Assembly: GCA_964415045.1 (NCBI GenBank)
Contig: CAYPZL010000157.1
Coordinates: 1 to 13,621 of the forward strand
DNA length: 13,621 nucleotides
Reading direction: 5' to 3'
DNA from: CAYPZL01 sp964415045
GTDB taxonomy: Bacteria > Planctomycetota > Phycisphaerae > Sedimentisphaerales > Anaerobacaceae
The stretch's first letter is position 1; each line of letters starts with the position of its first letter. The notes under the pieces were generated by a model, which saw only the letters and a list, made by a program, of their open reading frames with translations, was not told where the DNA came from and did not search any database. The translations under genes were made by a program, and so were the position numbers. This document shows, in pieces, positions 5,816-13,621 of the stretch.

Positions 5816-8800
5816 ATGGCGAGGAAATATATCGGTAGGTTTTTATCGGGCGGGGTGATGGTCCTCTGCGTAATCCTTCTGTTTACCCCGGTTACGCACA
5901 GTCAGGGCTTCCGAGCGGTCAAGCAGAAGTTCGTGATTTCCGGCTCGGTCGGCGGCCTGGCCGGCGTAACCATGCAGGGTTTGCCCGGGGCGCCGTCGAC
6001 CGACGAAAACGGCGTCTACAGCGTCGAAGTCGAGTACGGCTGGAAGGGGACGGTGACTCCGGTCAAGAAGGGTTACACCTTCGAGCCGAAGCAGAGGGAC
6101 TATGCCAAGGTCACGAGCAACCTGAGCACGGAGGACTACAAGGCCACGCTGAAGACCTTCAGCATCTCGGGCACGGCGGGTCAGCCGGGCGTGCAGATGG
6201 TGGGTCTGCCCGGCGATCCGGTGACCGACCAGGCCGGCGTCTACACGGCCACTCTCCCCTACGGTTGGGTCGGCACGGTGGTCCCGACAAAGGAGGGATA
6301 TCGCTTTGAGCCTCCTTCCAAGTCCTACACGACGGTCGAGGCGGACCTGAAGAACGAGAACTTCGTCGCGCGGGAGAAGACCTACGTGATCTCCGGTTCC
6401 GTGGGCGTCGAGGGCGTCACGATGAAGGGGCTTCCGGGCGATCCGAAGACCACCTCCGACGGGGTCTACCGCGTGGAAGTGCCGCATAAGTGGACGGGGA
6501 CGGTCACTCCGGAGAAGGAAGGCCACGAGTTCACTCCGGAGTCCCGATCGTACACCGATGTGACGGAAGTGCAGACCAACCAGAACTATCAGGCCAAGGT
6601 GTTCACGTTCCAGATCTCCGGCAGCGCCAACATGGCAGGCGTGCAATTGGTGGGCCTGCCCGGCGATCCGATTACCAACACCGACGGTTACTATACCGCG
6701 ACCGTGGAATACGGATGGGCGGGCAAGGTGACGCCCACGAAGCCGGGCTACACCTTCGATCCGCAGTCCAAGAACTACACGAAGGTTACCAGCGACTATG
6801 AGAATGAGAATTACAACCCGTCTCTCATCCGACTGACGATCGCCGGCAACGCCGGCACTGCGGGCGTGACCCTGGTGGGGCTTGACAACGTGGTCAGCGA
6901 TACGACCGGCGCGTTCACCGCCACGGTGGACTATGGCTGGTCGGGGTCGATCACGCCCCAGAAAGATGGGTACACGTTCGATCCGCCGAACGTGAGCTTC
7001 AGTTCGGTCACGTCCAACCAGCTCAATCAGAACTTCAAAGCCGAGGCGATCACCTTTACCATCTCGGGCAACGCCAGTCTTCCCGGCGTGGTCCTGCGCG
7101 GTTTGCCGGGCCAGCCGGTCAGCAGCGCGGACGGGTCGTACAGCGCTACGGTCAACTACAAATGGAACGGCACGGTCACGCCGTACAAGGACGGATACAC
7201 GTTCACGCCGGCGAAAAGGGATTACTCGGAGGTTACGTCGAACCTGCCCACCGAGGACTACACGGGCCTGGTGATTCAGCACACCATCTCGGGCAAGGTC
7301 ACCAGTCAGGTGGGTCCTGTGGCGGACGTTCTGGTCCTGGCCGACAACAGCGGCGGACAGACGACCACCGACGCCACCGGTGCCTACCAGTTATCGGTGA
7401 ATCACAACTGGAAGGGCAAGATCACCGTCGAGAAGGACGGGTACACGTTCGTTCCGCCGAGCCGGCTGCTCACGCCGGTTTTGCAGGACCTGGCGAACAT
7501 GGATTTCAGCGGCCAGGTCCAGATGATGACCATCACCGACAGCATCGTCTTCGGCACTGAGCCGATCCAGGGCGTCACCATTACGGCCAAACCGGGCGAC
7601 TACCAGGCGATCACCGACGCCAAGGGCAAATACAGCATCAGGGTGCCCTACGGGTGGGCCGGCGGTCTGTTCCCTGAGAAGGAAGGGTTTGTCTTCGATC
7701 CGCCGAGCATCGAGTACGCGGAGGTGACCCAGGATATCGACAGGACGGCGCGGATTTCTCAGCCGGTTCAGCCGACTCCGCCTCCGGTCACTCCGACCGA
7801 TACGGGGTCGACGCCACCGACCGGAACCACGCCACCGACCGGAACCACACCGTCGACGGGTACTACGCCGGCCGAGCCGGACACGACTGCGGTCGAGCCG
7901 GGGCCTGCGGAGGTTGTCAGCCCGGAGAAGCAGGAGCTGATCGATCGGATCGACCAGCTTCAGAGGCAGATCGATAGTCTGGTGGGGCCAGGCCCGGGTC
8001 CCGATATACCGGGTGCCCCAGCCGTCGGACCGGGGCCCGTTGGACCCTACCGCGAAGCGGCAGGTCCCATAGTGAGCGGCTCGTTCCGCCAGGAGAATCT
8101 GCTCGACGTCCTGACGACTCTTGCGAACCAGGCAGGCGTGCAGATCTACGTGGATGAAACGGTCAAGCCGGCGCCCATAACGATCGGGCTGGCTCCTGTG
8201 CCGATTACGACGGCACTGCAGGAGATCCTGCCGGGTCCCGGTTATGCGTACCGGCAAATCGGGTCCGATTTCCTCGTGTTCCGTCCGATCACCAATACCT
8301 TCATGGGTGAGGACTTGCGTACCGCCCTCCAGGATGTGGCGCTGTCGGCCGGTGTGACCATCGTTCCCGACGCCACCGTTACCGGTGAGGCCTATGGCGA
8401 GCTGCCGGGCGTGCCCCTGGAAACGGCCCTTGAGATTCTGCTGGCCGGTACGCCGTACGTGGTCAAGAAGACGCCGAACTACTACCTGGTCGCCAGTCGC
8501 GAGATCACCGACGGTGCTTTCCCGGAAATCAGTGAGACGCGCTACGTTCGACTGAATTACATGCCTGCCGAGACGGCGGTGCGCATGCTTTCGCCGGCGT
8601 TCGCCAAGTATGTCAAGGCCGAAGGCGCCTCTGATCCCAACAGCCTCGGATTCGGAACGGGCGCCACTCGCACGAGCAGCGGGCGGCTTGTCACCATCAC
8701 CGCACCGCCGGCGCTGGCCGACCGTATCATGGCGGACCTGAAACAGTTGGATATGCGTCCGCGACACGTTCTGCTGGACGCGCGAGTGGTGTCGATGGAA

Positions 8801-9577
8801 CGCGGGAACCTCCTGAACCTCGGCGTGGAATGGCAGTTCCCGACGGCCTCGGCCGGAGCTCTACGTGCAGGCGGCGGGGACATCACTACCGACTGGCTGT
8901 ACGGTCTTCAGATTGGCTTCTCTTTTGACCGAACGTTCACCAATGCCTTGCTGGCCACGCTGAACCTGCTCCAGGAGAACCAGCAGGCGGATATCATTTC
9001 GAGTCCGCAGGTCCTGGCCCAGCATGGTAAACGGTCGGAGATTCGAGTGGTTACGGAAGAGTGGTACATGATGTCGGCGCCTTTCAACGAGAACTTCTTC
9101 TACACGCAATCGGAACTGCAGAAGATCGAGGCGGGAACGACCCTGACGATCACCCCGTATATCGGCGACAACAACGATATTACGCTGGAAATGTCCGTTG
9201 AGGTCAGCGACAGCATCCCGTCCGGGCGCGCGAGCGAGCTTCCCGTAGTCACGCGGCGCACCGCTTCCAACGCGGTGACCGTCCACGACGGCGGTACCGT
9301 GGCGCTGGCCGGATTGACGGAGAACCGGACGAAGTCGGACGATAAGAAGGTCCCGGGGCTGAGCGGTCTTCCCTTGATCGGTGGGCTGTTCCGCAACGAG
9401 AGCGAGGATACGTCTACGCGCGAGATCGCTGTCTTTGTGACAGCGCATATAGTGCCGGACCACCCGGCGGCGTATCAACCGTCGCGGTCGCAGCAACAAC
9501 GGATGCCGGCCGAGTCGAGGGGCGGTACGCTTCGCAGACAGGATCTTGAGGACAGCCTGATGCGCCAGCGCCGGTAA
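5816..9577 (+). CDS. Secretin with eight N-terminal Ig-like repeats (type II/III secretion or type IV pilus secretin family)
   Basis: A 1253-residue outer-membrane channel of the GspD/PilQ superfamily. A signal peptide (hydrophobic core about 13-24) ends near residue 29-30. Residues 38-648 are eight tandem repeats of about 75 residues (38, 113, 188, 263, 338, 412, 487, 569). Their consensus is ISG, GV, GLPGdP, TD-x-x-G-x-Y, a conserved W-x-G, TP-x-K-x-GYTF-x-P, then Y; this looks like a carboxypeptidase-regulatory/Ig-type beta-sandwich. Repeats 7 and 8 are the most diverged. Residues 649-700 form a Thr/Pro linker and 703-723 a short coiled coil (ELIDRIDQLQRQIDSL). Two STN-like ring domains follow (about 750-823 and 828-895), then an N-type domain (905-980) and the secretin beta-domain (985-1215). 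The last contains the signature VPGLSGLPLIGGLFR (1179-1193). Most secretins are about 500-750 residues, so the repeat block is a large extra. ATG 5816 follows AAGGGA by nine bases. Secretion-ATPase and platform genes are absent nearby, so the transported substrate is unknown. Confidence 0.9.
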   Translation: MARKYIGRFLSGGVMVLCVILLFTPVTHSQGFRAVKQKFVISGSVGGLAGVTMQGLPGAPSTDENGVYSVEVEYGWKGTVTPVKKGYTFEPKQRDYAKVTSNLSTEDYKATLKTFSISGTAGQPGVQMVGLPGDPVTDQAGVYTATLPYGWVGTVVPTKEGYRFEPPSKSYTTVEADLKNENFVAREKTYVISGSVGVEGVTMKGLPGDPKTTSDGVYRVEVPHKWTGTVTPEKEGHEFTPESRSYTDVTEVQTNQNYQAKVFTFQISGSANMAGVQLVGLPGDPITNTDGYYTATVEYGWAGKVTPTKPGYTFDPQSKNYTKVTSDYENENYNPSLIRLTIAGNAGTAGVTLVGLDNVVSDTTGAFTATVDYGWSGSITPQKDGYTFDPPNVSFSSVTSNQLNQNFKAEAITFTISGNASLPGVVLRGLPGQPVSSADGSYSATVNYKWNGTVTPYKDGYTFTPAKRDYSEVTSNLPTEDYTGLVIQHTISGKVTSQVGPVADVLVLADNSGGQTTTDATGAYQLSVNHNWKGKITVEKDGYTFVPPSRLLTPVLQDLANMDFSGQVQMMTITDSIVFGTEPIQGVTITAKPGDYQAITDAKGKYSIRVPYGWAGGLFPEKEGFVFDPPSIEYAEVTQDIDRTARISQPVQPTPPPVTPTDTGSTPPTGTTPPTGTTPSTGTTPAEPDTTAVEPGPAEVVSPEKQELIDRIDQLQRQIDSLVGPGPGPDIPGAPAVGPGPVGPYREAAGPIVSGSFRQENLLDVLTTLANQAGVQIYVDETVKPAPITIGLAPVPITTALQEILPGPGYAYRQIGSDFLVFRPITNTFMGEDLRTALQDVALSAGVTIVPDATVTGEAYGELPGVPLETALEILLAGTPYVVKKTPNYYLVASREITDGAFPEISETRYVRLNYMPAETAVRMLSPAFAKYVKAEGASDPNSLGFGTGATRTSSGRLVTITAPPALADRIMADLKQLDMRPRHVLLDARVVSMERGNLLNLGVEWQFPTASAGALRAGGGDITTDWLYGLQIGFSFDRTFTNALLATLNLLQENQQADIISSPQVLAQHGKRSEIRVVTEEWYMMSAPFNENFFYTQSELQKIEAGTTLTITPYIGDNNDITLEMSVEVSDSIPSGRASELPVVTRRTASNAVTVHDGGTVALAGLTENRTKSDDKKVPGLSGLPLIGGLFRNESEDTSTREIAVFVTAHIVPDHPAAYQPSRSQQQRMPAESRGGTLRRQDLEDSLMRQRR
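7811..7846 (+). repeat. 18-bp tandem duplication in the secretin linker
   Basis: The unit ACGCCACCGACCGGAACC occurs twice back to back (7811-7828 and 7829-7846), with a diverged third copy after it. It encodes the TPPTGT repeats of the Thr/Pro linker between the Ig-like repeats and the ring domains. Exact in-frame copies allow linker length to change by slippage without breaking the frame. Confidence 0.7.
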
Positions 9578-9607
9578 TGCGCTGGCAAGGTGAGGAGCGC
9601 AGATACA

Positions 9608-10042
9608 GTGCAGCACAGGGGCAAACCCATCTTTGGTACGACGGCCGGCACGTTGCTGGTGCTGGTCCTACTGGCTTTGGAGGTGACTGGCTGCAATCAG
9701 GCGATCCGGCCGGTCGAATGGCCCGAGCTGCACGCTGAGGGCGGCTCGGGCGAGTTGCGGATTGTGGCCAAGGAGAACAGGGACGTGGCCGAATTGACTG
9801 CTGACGACATCGTTCGGGTCATGCAGCACGTTGGGTTCTCCGACGAGGATATTCTCGATCTCGGCATGGACCTGTACGAGGCGATCCGTTCGTCGGGCAT
9901 GGCGGTGGTGTACAAGGGGAACCGGGCCGAGATGATTCTGCGGGTCAATCGCGAGTATCTGTTGATCCGGTCGCGTTCGCACGGCAGCATGATCTACGAC
10001 ATCGCCCGCGGCGGTTTCGGAGTGCTTCCGCCGGCGTCGTAG
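9608..10042 (+). CDS. Small lipoprotein next to the secretin; pilotin candidate
   Basis: A 144-residue protein with a lipoprotein signal: a basic N-region (HRGK), a hydrophobic stretch (about 14-25) and lipobox VTGC with Cys29 as the lipidated residue. Asn at +2 would not retain it at the inner membrane by the Escherichia coli sorting rule. After an extended stretch, residues about 64-96 look helical (ELTADDIVRVMQHVGF, then DLGMDLYEAIRSSG), followed by beta segments to the end. I recognise no named family. I chose the GTG at 9608 because GAGGAG (9592-9597) precedes it by ten bases; the earlier in-frame GTG at 9590 has no comparable site. It starts 30 bases after the secretin stop, so the two are surely cotranscribed. 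Small lipoproteins beside secretins often act as pilotins, guiding secretin insertion and assembly in the outer membrane; that role is inferred from position only. Confidence 0.7.
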   Translation: MQHRGKPIFGTTAGTLLVLVLLALEVTGCNQAIRPVEWPELHAEGGSGELRIVAKENRDVAELTADDIVRVMQHVGFSDEDILDLGMDLYEAIRSSGMAVVYKGNRAEMILRVNREYLLIRSRSHGSMIYDIARGGFGVLPPAS

Positions 10043-10087
10043 AGGCTTCGGAGAGATTCGGCAAGACGTCCCGAGGAGCCGTATTCT

Positions 10088-10105
10088 TCACCCGGAGGAG
10101 GGTGA
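10088..10105. terminator. Weak hairpin after the lipoprotein gene
   Basis: TCACCC (10088-10093) pairs with GGGTGA (10100-10105) around GGAGGA, 45 nt after the stop codon. The tail is ATTCCT rather than a T run, so intrinsic termination would be poor; it may only mark the 3' end. Confidence 0.25.
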
Positions 10106-10257
10106 TTCCTGGCTTCTCCACGGGCGTTTCTGCCGGCGCGCATTTCCCCCCGCTTCATGACGGCCGGCGCATGCCGGGCGCGTTGCCGTCGCTTGCTTCC
10201 TTTCATCCGAAACGTTCGTCCAAGACTTGCGTCCGTTCGTCTGCTCGCGATTTAGGG

Positions 10258-10287
10258 TGGCACGCAGGTCAACGGCTCGATTATAAT
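10258..10287 (+). promoter_or_regulatory. Possible ligA promoter
   Basis: A perfect -10 box TATAAT (10282-10287) stands about 118 bp before the ligA start. The region 17-18 bp upstream (TGGCAC, 10258-10263) is a poor -35 match. The call rests mainly on the -10 box and its position at the start of a new transcription unit. Confidence 0.35.
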
Positions 10288-10405
10288 CCTTCCTGGTGTT
10301 GTATTCTGATTGGTATGTGCTGTCGGCCGGCGGTCTGCGGCAGGTCGCCGGGATGATTCCGACAGAGGCCGCAAGATCCCGAGATGAAGGAACCGTTGTA
10401 CTGCC

Positions 10406-12418
10406 ATGGCTCAAAGTGTCGAAGACCGCCTCGAAAAGCTGCGGGCGCAGATACGCAGGCATGATTACCTCTACTACGTTCTGAGCCGGCCCGAGATCAG
10501 CGACCGTGAATACGACGAACTGTTTGCGGAGTTGAAGCGGCTGGAGCAGGAGCATCCCGAACGGGTCACCCCCGATTCCCCCACGCAACGTGTCTCCGGC
10601 CAGCCCCTGGACGGATTCGCGACCGTCCGGCACGCCGTGCCCATGCTCAGTGTGGACAATACCTACAACGCCGACGAGCTGAAAGCGTTCGACGAGAGAA
10701 TACGCAAACAATTGGGCGACGCCCCGTATGATTACGTCGTCGAGCTGAAGATCGACGGTCTGGCGGTGAGCCTGAGATATGAAGACGGGCTTCTGGTCGC
10801 CGGCGCTACGCGCGGCGACGGTGAGGTCGGTGATGATGTCACCGCCAATATCAGAACGATCCGCGCGATTCCGCTGTCACTGCTCGACGGCGACAGCGTC
10901 CCGGGCCTGCTCGAGGTCCGGGGCGAGGTATACATGCCGAACAGCTCGTTCACCGAGCTCAACAGGATACGGGCCGAAGCGGGCGAGGCGGCTTTCGCCA
11001 ACCCGCGCAACGCGGCGGCCGGCTCGCTGAAATTGCTGGATGCGCGGATCACGGCCACGCGGAATCTCTCCTTCTTTGCCTATGCCACGGGCGCCGTGTC
11101 CCGGCCGCTGGCGCCGGATCACTACCAGACGCTGGAGCGACTCAAACAGCTCGGGCTGCCCGTCAATCCGAACATCCGCAAGGCCGAAGATATCGATCAG
11201 GTCATCGAAATTTGCCTCGGCTGGAGGGACAAGCGGTTCGAACTGGACTACCAGATCGACGGCATGGTGGTCAAGATCAACCGTCTGGACCAGCGTGAGG
11301 TCCTGGGTGCCACCGGCCGGGCGCCGCGCTGGTGCATCTCCTACAAGTTCCCTGCCGAGCGCGCGCAGACCGTCGTCGAGTCGATCGCGGTCCAGGTGGG
11401 CAAGACGGGGATTCTGACGCCGGTGGCGAACCTGGAGCCGGTCCCGCTGTCGGGCACGACGGTGAGCCGGGCGAGTCTGCACAACTTCGATGAGATGCGC
11501 CGCCTGGACGTCCGCTGCGGCGACACCGTCCTGGTCGAGAAGGCCGGCGAGATCATTCCGCAGGTCGTGCAGGTCAGGAAAGAGCTTCGCCCGGCCGGCG
11601 CCGAGCCGTTTCCGGTGCCCAGGCGATGTCCGAATTGTGACACGGAGGTGGTCAAGGACGAGGCGGGTGTGTATATCCGGTGTCCCAATCCGCAGTGCAC
11701 GGGGCAGTTGAAAGAACGCCTGCGCTACTTTGCCGGTCGGGGACAGATGGATATCGAGCATTTAGGGACCTCTCTGGTGGAGCAGTTGGTGGACCGCGGA
11801 CTGGTCGAGAATTTCGCCGACCTGTACCGGCTCACCCGCGAGGACTTGACCGCGCTGGAGCGCATGGGCGACAAGAGCGCGCAGAACGTGCTGGACGCGA
11901 TCGAGGGCAGCAAGACGCGGGCGTTGTGGCGTTTGGTGGCGGCCCTGGGCATTCGCCACGTCGGGGGGCAGTCGGCGCAGATTCTGGCCGATCATTTCGG
12001 TTCGCTGGAGGCTTTGATGGACGCCGGCCCGGACGAGCTTGAGGCGATCGACCAGATCGGGCCGGTGATGGCCGAGAGCATCTACCGGTATTTTCGTGAC
12101 GCCCGGCATCGCGGTGTCGTCGACGCTCTCCTGGCTGCGGGGGTGAAACCTCCGCCGGCCGCACCGGCAAAGGCCGAAGGCAGGCTCGCAGGCAAGACCA
12201 TCGTGGTCACCGGGACGCTGGAGAATTTCACCCGGCAGCAGATCAAGCAGGCTATACAGGGAGCCGGCGGCAAGGCTTCGAGCAGCGTGAGCAAGAAGAC
12301 GGATTTCGTTCTGGCCGGCAAGGACCCGGGCAGCAAGCTGGCAAAGGCGCAGGCTCTCGGGGTCAAGGTGATTGACGAAGGGGAGTTTATGCGGATGATT
12401 GACAGGGAGGAAACGTAG
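10406..12418 (+). CDS. ligA: NAD-dependent DNA ligase LigA
   Basis: A 670-residue ligase (EC 6.5.1.2) that seals nicks during replication and repair, using NAD+ to adenylate itself. All parts are present: the Ia domain at the start (RRHDYLYYVLSRPEISDREYD); the adenylation motif ELKIDG with the nucleotidyl-accepting Lys115; RGDGEVGDDVT; LEVRGEVYMP; FANPRNAAAGSL; DGMVVKIN (Lys290); and APRWCISYKFPAE. The OB fold lies around 325-400, and a four-cysteine zinc finger at C408, C411, C426 and C431. The helix-hairpin-helix region is around 445-580 (LERMGDKSAQNVLDAI, LGIRHVGGQSA), and the C-terminal BRCT domain at 593-670 has KTIVVTGTL and SVSKKTDFVLAG. The length is normal for the family. The ATG at 10406 aligns with the usual start; the nearest purine-rich site, GAAGGAA (10386-10392), is 13 bases away, so initiation may be weak. 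ribD begins one base after the stop. Confidence 0.98.
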   Translation: MAQSVEDRLEKLRAQIRRHDYLYYVLSRPEISDREYDELFAELKRLEQEHPERVTPDSPTQRVSGQPLDGFATVRHAVPMLSVDNTYNADELKAFDERIRKQLGDAPYDYVVELKIDGLAVSLRYEDGLLVAGATRGDGEVGDDVTANIRTIRAIPLSLLDGDSVPGLLEVRGEVYMPNSSFTELNRIRAEAGEAAFANPRNAAAGSLKLLDARITATRNLSFFAYATGAVSRPLAPDHYQTLERLKQLGLPVNPNIRKAEDIDQVIEICLGWRDKRFELDYQIDGMVVKINRLDQREVLGATGRAPRWCISYKFPAERAQTVVESIAVQVGKTGILTPVANLEPVPLSGTTVSRASLHNFDEMRRLDVRCGDTVLVEKAGEIIPQVVQVRKELRPAGAEPFPVPRRCPNCDTEVVKDEAGVYIRCPNPQCTGQLKERLRYFAGRGQMDIEHLGTSLVEQLVDRGLVENFADLYRLTREDLTALERMGDKSAQNVLDAIEGSKTRALWRLVAALGIRHVGGQSAQILADHFGSLEALMDAGPDELEAIDQIGPVMAESIYRYFRDARHRGVVDALLAAGVKPPPAAPAKAEGRLAGKTIVVTGTLENFTRQQIKQAIQGAGGKASSSVSKKTDFVLAGKDPGSKLAKAQALGVKVIDEGEFMRMIDREET

Positions 12419-12419
12419 C

Positions 12420-13559
12420 GTGAACGGGCAGGACGAGAAGATTATGCGGTCGGCTTTGAAGCTGGCGGCCAAAGGGATCAGTTCGGTGGAGCCTAACCCG
12501 GCGGTGGGATGCATTATCACCAAGTCCGGGCAGGTAATTGGGAAGGGATATCACCGGAAATTCGGCGGCCCTCATGCGGAAGTCAATGCGATTGAGGACT
12601 GCCGGAAGCTGGCCGTGAAGCCGGAAGGGGGGACGATGTACGTTACCCTGGAGCCGTGTTGCCACCAGGGCAAGACCGGGCCGTGCACCGAGGCCGTCAT
12701 AAGGGCCCGACTGGCGCGCGTGGTGGTCGCGACGATGGACCCGTCCGAGCATGCTCGGGGCAGAGGCATCGACGAATTACGGCGGGCCGGAATCGAAGTG
12801 CAGGCGGGCGTCTGCGAGGAGGAAGCGGAGCGGCTCAACGCGCCGTTCTTCAAGTACGCCCGGACCGGTAAGCCCTGGGTGGTGCTCAAGTGGGCCCAGA
12901 GTCTTGACGGCAAGCTGGCCTTCGCCCATCCTTCAGACCAGACGCGGTGGATCTCGAACGAGGCCAGCCGCAGAGATGCCCATAAGCTGCGCCGGCGGGT
13001 CGGCGCCGTCGTGGTGGGTATCAACACCGTGTTAGCGGACGACCCGCTTTTGACGCCGCGACCGAGCAAGGGCAGAAAACCCATCCGCGTCGTGCTGGAC
13101 AATACGCTGAGGATCCCGCTGAAGGCCAGGCTGCTGCGCACGACGAAGAGCTGCCCCGTCCTGGTCTGTACGAAGAGGGCGGCCGTCGAGGCCCATCGCA
13201 AGCACGTCGAACGCATCGAGAAGAGGGGGGCTGAGGTACTTGCGCACGACGAGGCCGACGGGGTCTCCAACCTGCGTTTTCTTATCGAGGAATTGGGCCG
13301 CCGAGGCGCCCAACAGGTGCTCATCGAGGGCGGTCCGCGCGTGCTGACGTCGTTCCTGCGCGAAGGGCTTGCCGATGAAGTCTGTGTGTACATTGCTCCG
13401 CAGATTCTGGGGGCGGCCGGCACCGCCTACATTGGCGCGCCGATGGCGGAATTGGTACGCGTGATAAATCTCCACCACGTCGACATCACGGCCTTTGACG
13501 GTGATGTTCGTATCAATGGCTTGCTGGGGCCGGGGGAGATGCCCTCGCAGCAGCCGTAG
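12420..13559 (+). CDS. ribD: Bifunctional riboflavin deaminase/reductase RibD
   Basis: A 379-residue enzyme catalysing the second and third steps of riboflavin synthesis: deamination of diaminohydroxyphosphoribosylaminopyrimidine (EC 3.5.4.26) and NADPH-dependent reduction of the ribose side chain (EC 1.1.1.193). The N-terminal deaminase (1-145) has EPNPAVGCII, the zinc and proton-shuttle motif PHAEVNA (His52, Glu54) and LEPCCHQGKTGPC (Cys80, Cys89). The reductase (about 150-370) has VVLKWAQSLDGK, the VVVGINTVLADDPLLTPR stretch, IEGGPRVLTSFL and YIAPQILGA. Both active sites look intact and the length is normal. I chose GTG 12420 because GGGAGG (12405-12410) lies nine bases upstream and the protein then starts like known RibDs (QDEKIMRSAL). 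An in-frame ATG at 12399 would overlap ligA by 20 bases and lacks a site. The one-base gap to ligA implies translational coupling. Other rib genes may lie beyond the window. Confidence 0.96.
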   Translation: MNGQDEKIMRSALKLAAKGISSVEPNPAVGCIITKSGQVIGKGYHRKFGGPHAEVNAIEDCRKLAVKPEGGTMYVTLEPCCHQGKTGPCTEAVIRARLARVVVATMDPSEHARGRGIDELRRAGIEVQAGVCEEEAERLNAPFFKYARTGKPWVVLKWAQSLDGKLAFAHPSDQTRWISNEASRRDAHKLRRRVGAVVVGINTVLADDPLLTPRPSKGRKPIRVVLDNTLRIPLKARLLRTTKSCPVLVCTKRAAVEAHRKHVERIEKRGAEVLAHDEADGVSNLRFLIEELGRRGAQQVLIEGGPRVLTSFLREGLADEVCVYIAPQILGAAGTAYIGAPMAELVRVINLHHVDITAFDGDVRINGLLGPGEMPSQQP

Positions 13560-13588
13560 TTCCGGTATCTGAACATAAATCTGTAATC

Positions 13589-13605
13589 CACCGGCTATGC
13601 CGGTG
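13589..13605. terminator. Hairpin after ribD
   Basis: CACCGGC (13589-13595) and GCCGGTG (13599-13605) pair around TAT, 30 nt after the ribD stop. The following bases are purine-rich (AGAATTGAAAAGG) rather than a T run, so it could be a 3' stem, or part of the leader of a next gene beyond the window. Confidence 0.3.
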
Positions 13606-13621
13606 AGAATTGAAAAGGCTC

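Larger units (their letters stand above)
10043..10405. other. Intergenic region between the secretin operon and ligA
   Basis: No credible gene lies here; open frames are short and lack ribosome binding sites. It contains a small hairpin at 10088-10105 and a good TATAAT box at 10282-10287. This is the natural break between the envelope genes and the housekeeping pair. Confidence 0.5.

Noticed and set aside
5843..7282. 479-codon open frame on the - strand inside the secretin gene
   Set aside because: It is the antisense shadow of the repeat region. The periodic codon use of the + strand repeats keeps this frame open, and the translation is Arg/Val/His-rich without a recognisable fold.
7391..8767. 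458-codon open frame on the - strand inside the secretin gene
   Set aside because: It is antisense to a well-supported secretin domain region; it is rich in Arg and His and has no domain motif.
10258..10275. TGGCAC as a sigma54 -24 element
   Set aside because: The expected TTGC-type -12 element is absent at the required distance.

Overview
The window looks like a piece of a GC-rich Gram-negative-type bacterial chromosome. My best guess is a planctomycete (Phycisphaerae-like) or another PVC-group lineage. This rests on the style of the 75-residue repeats, the exported beta-sandwich proteins, the large untranslated leaders and the presence of a secretin. That placement is inference: no rRNA or tRNA gene is visible.

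Layout. Positions 25-225 hold the 3' end of a gene resembling the C-terminus of a polysaccharide deacetylase; its reading frame is interrupted at position 22. About 1.3 kb without a convincing gene follows, ending in two good sigma70-type promoters (1088-1116 and 1174-1203) and a leader of about 350 nt. Next come two small exported proteins (1551-2012 and 2477-2947), separated by a 464-nt gap with hairpins and closed by a long terminator-like hairpin (3073-3109). After about 550 nt of apparently empty DNA, a third promoter (3662-3690) precedes three genes on the + strand: a PapD-like exported protein built from an internally duplicated domain pair (3910-5709), a 1253-residue secretin with eight Ig-like repeats in front of its channel (5816-9577), and a small lipoprotein (9608-10042). 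The last part is housekeeping: ligA (10406-12418) and ribD (12420-13559), one base apart.

How the genes may work together. The five genes from 1551 to 10042 all encode envelope or exported proteins. They combine pilin-like beta-sandwich subunits, a chaperone-like protein and an outer-membrane channel with a lipoprotein. This resembles the parts list of a chaperone-usher pathway, but with a secretin where an usher would be. No ATPase, inner-membrane platform or prepilin peptidase is visible here, so the proposed chaperone-secretin surface system is a hypothesis from gene content and order. ligA and ribD are unrelated to it in function.
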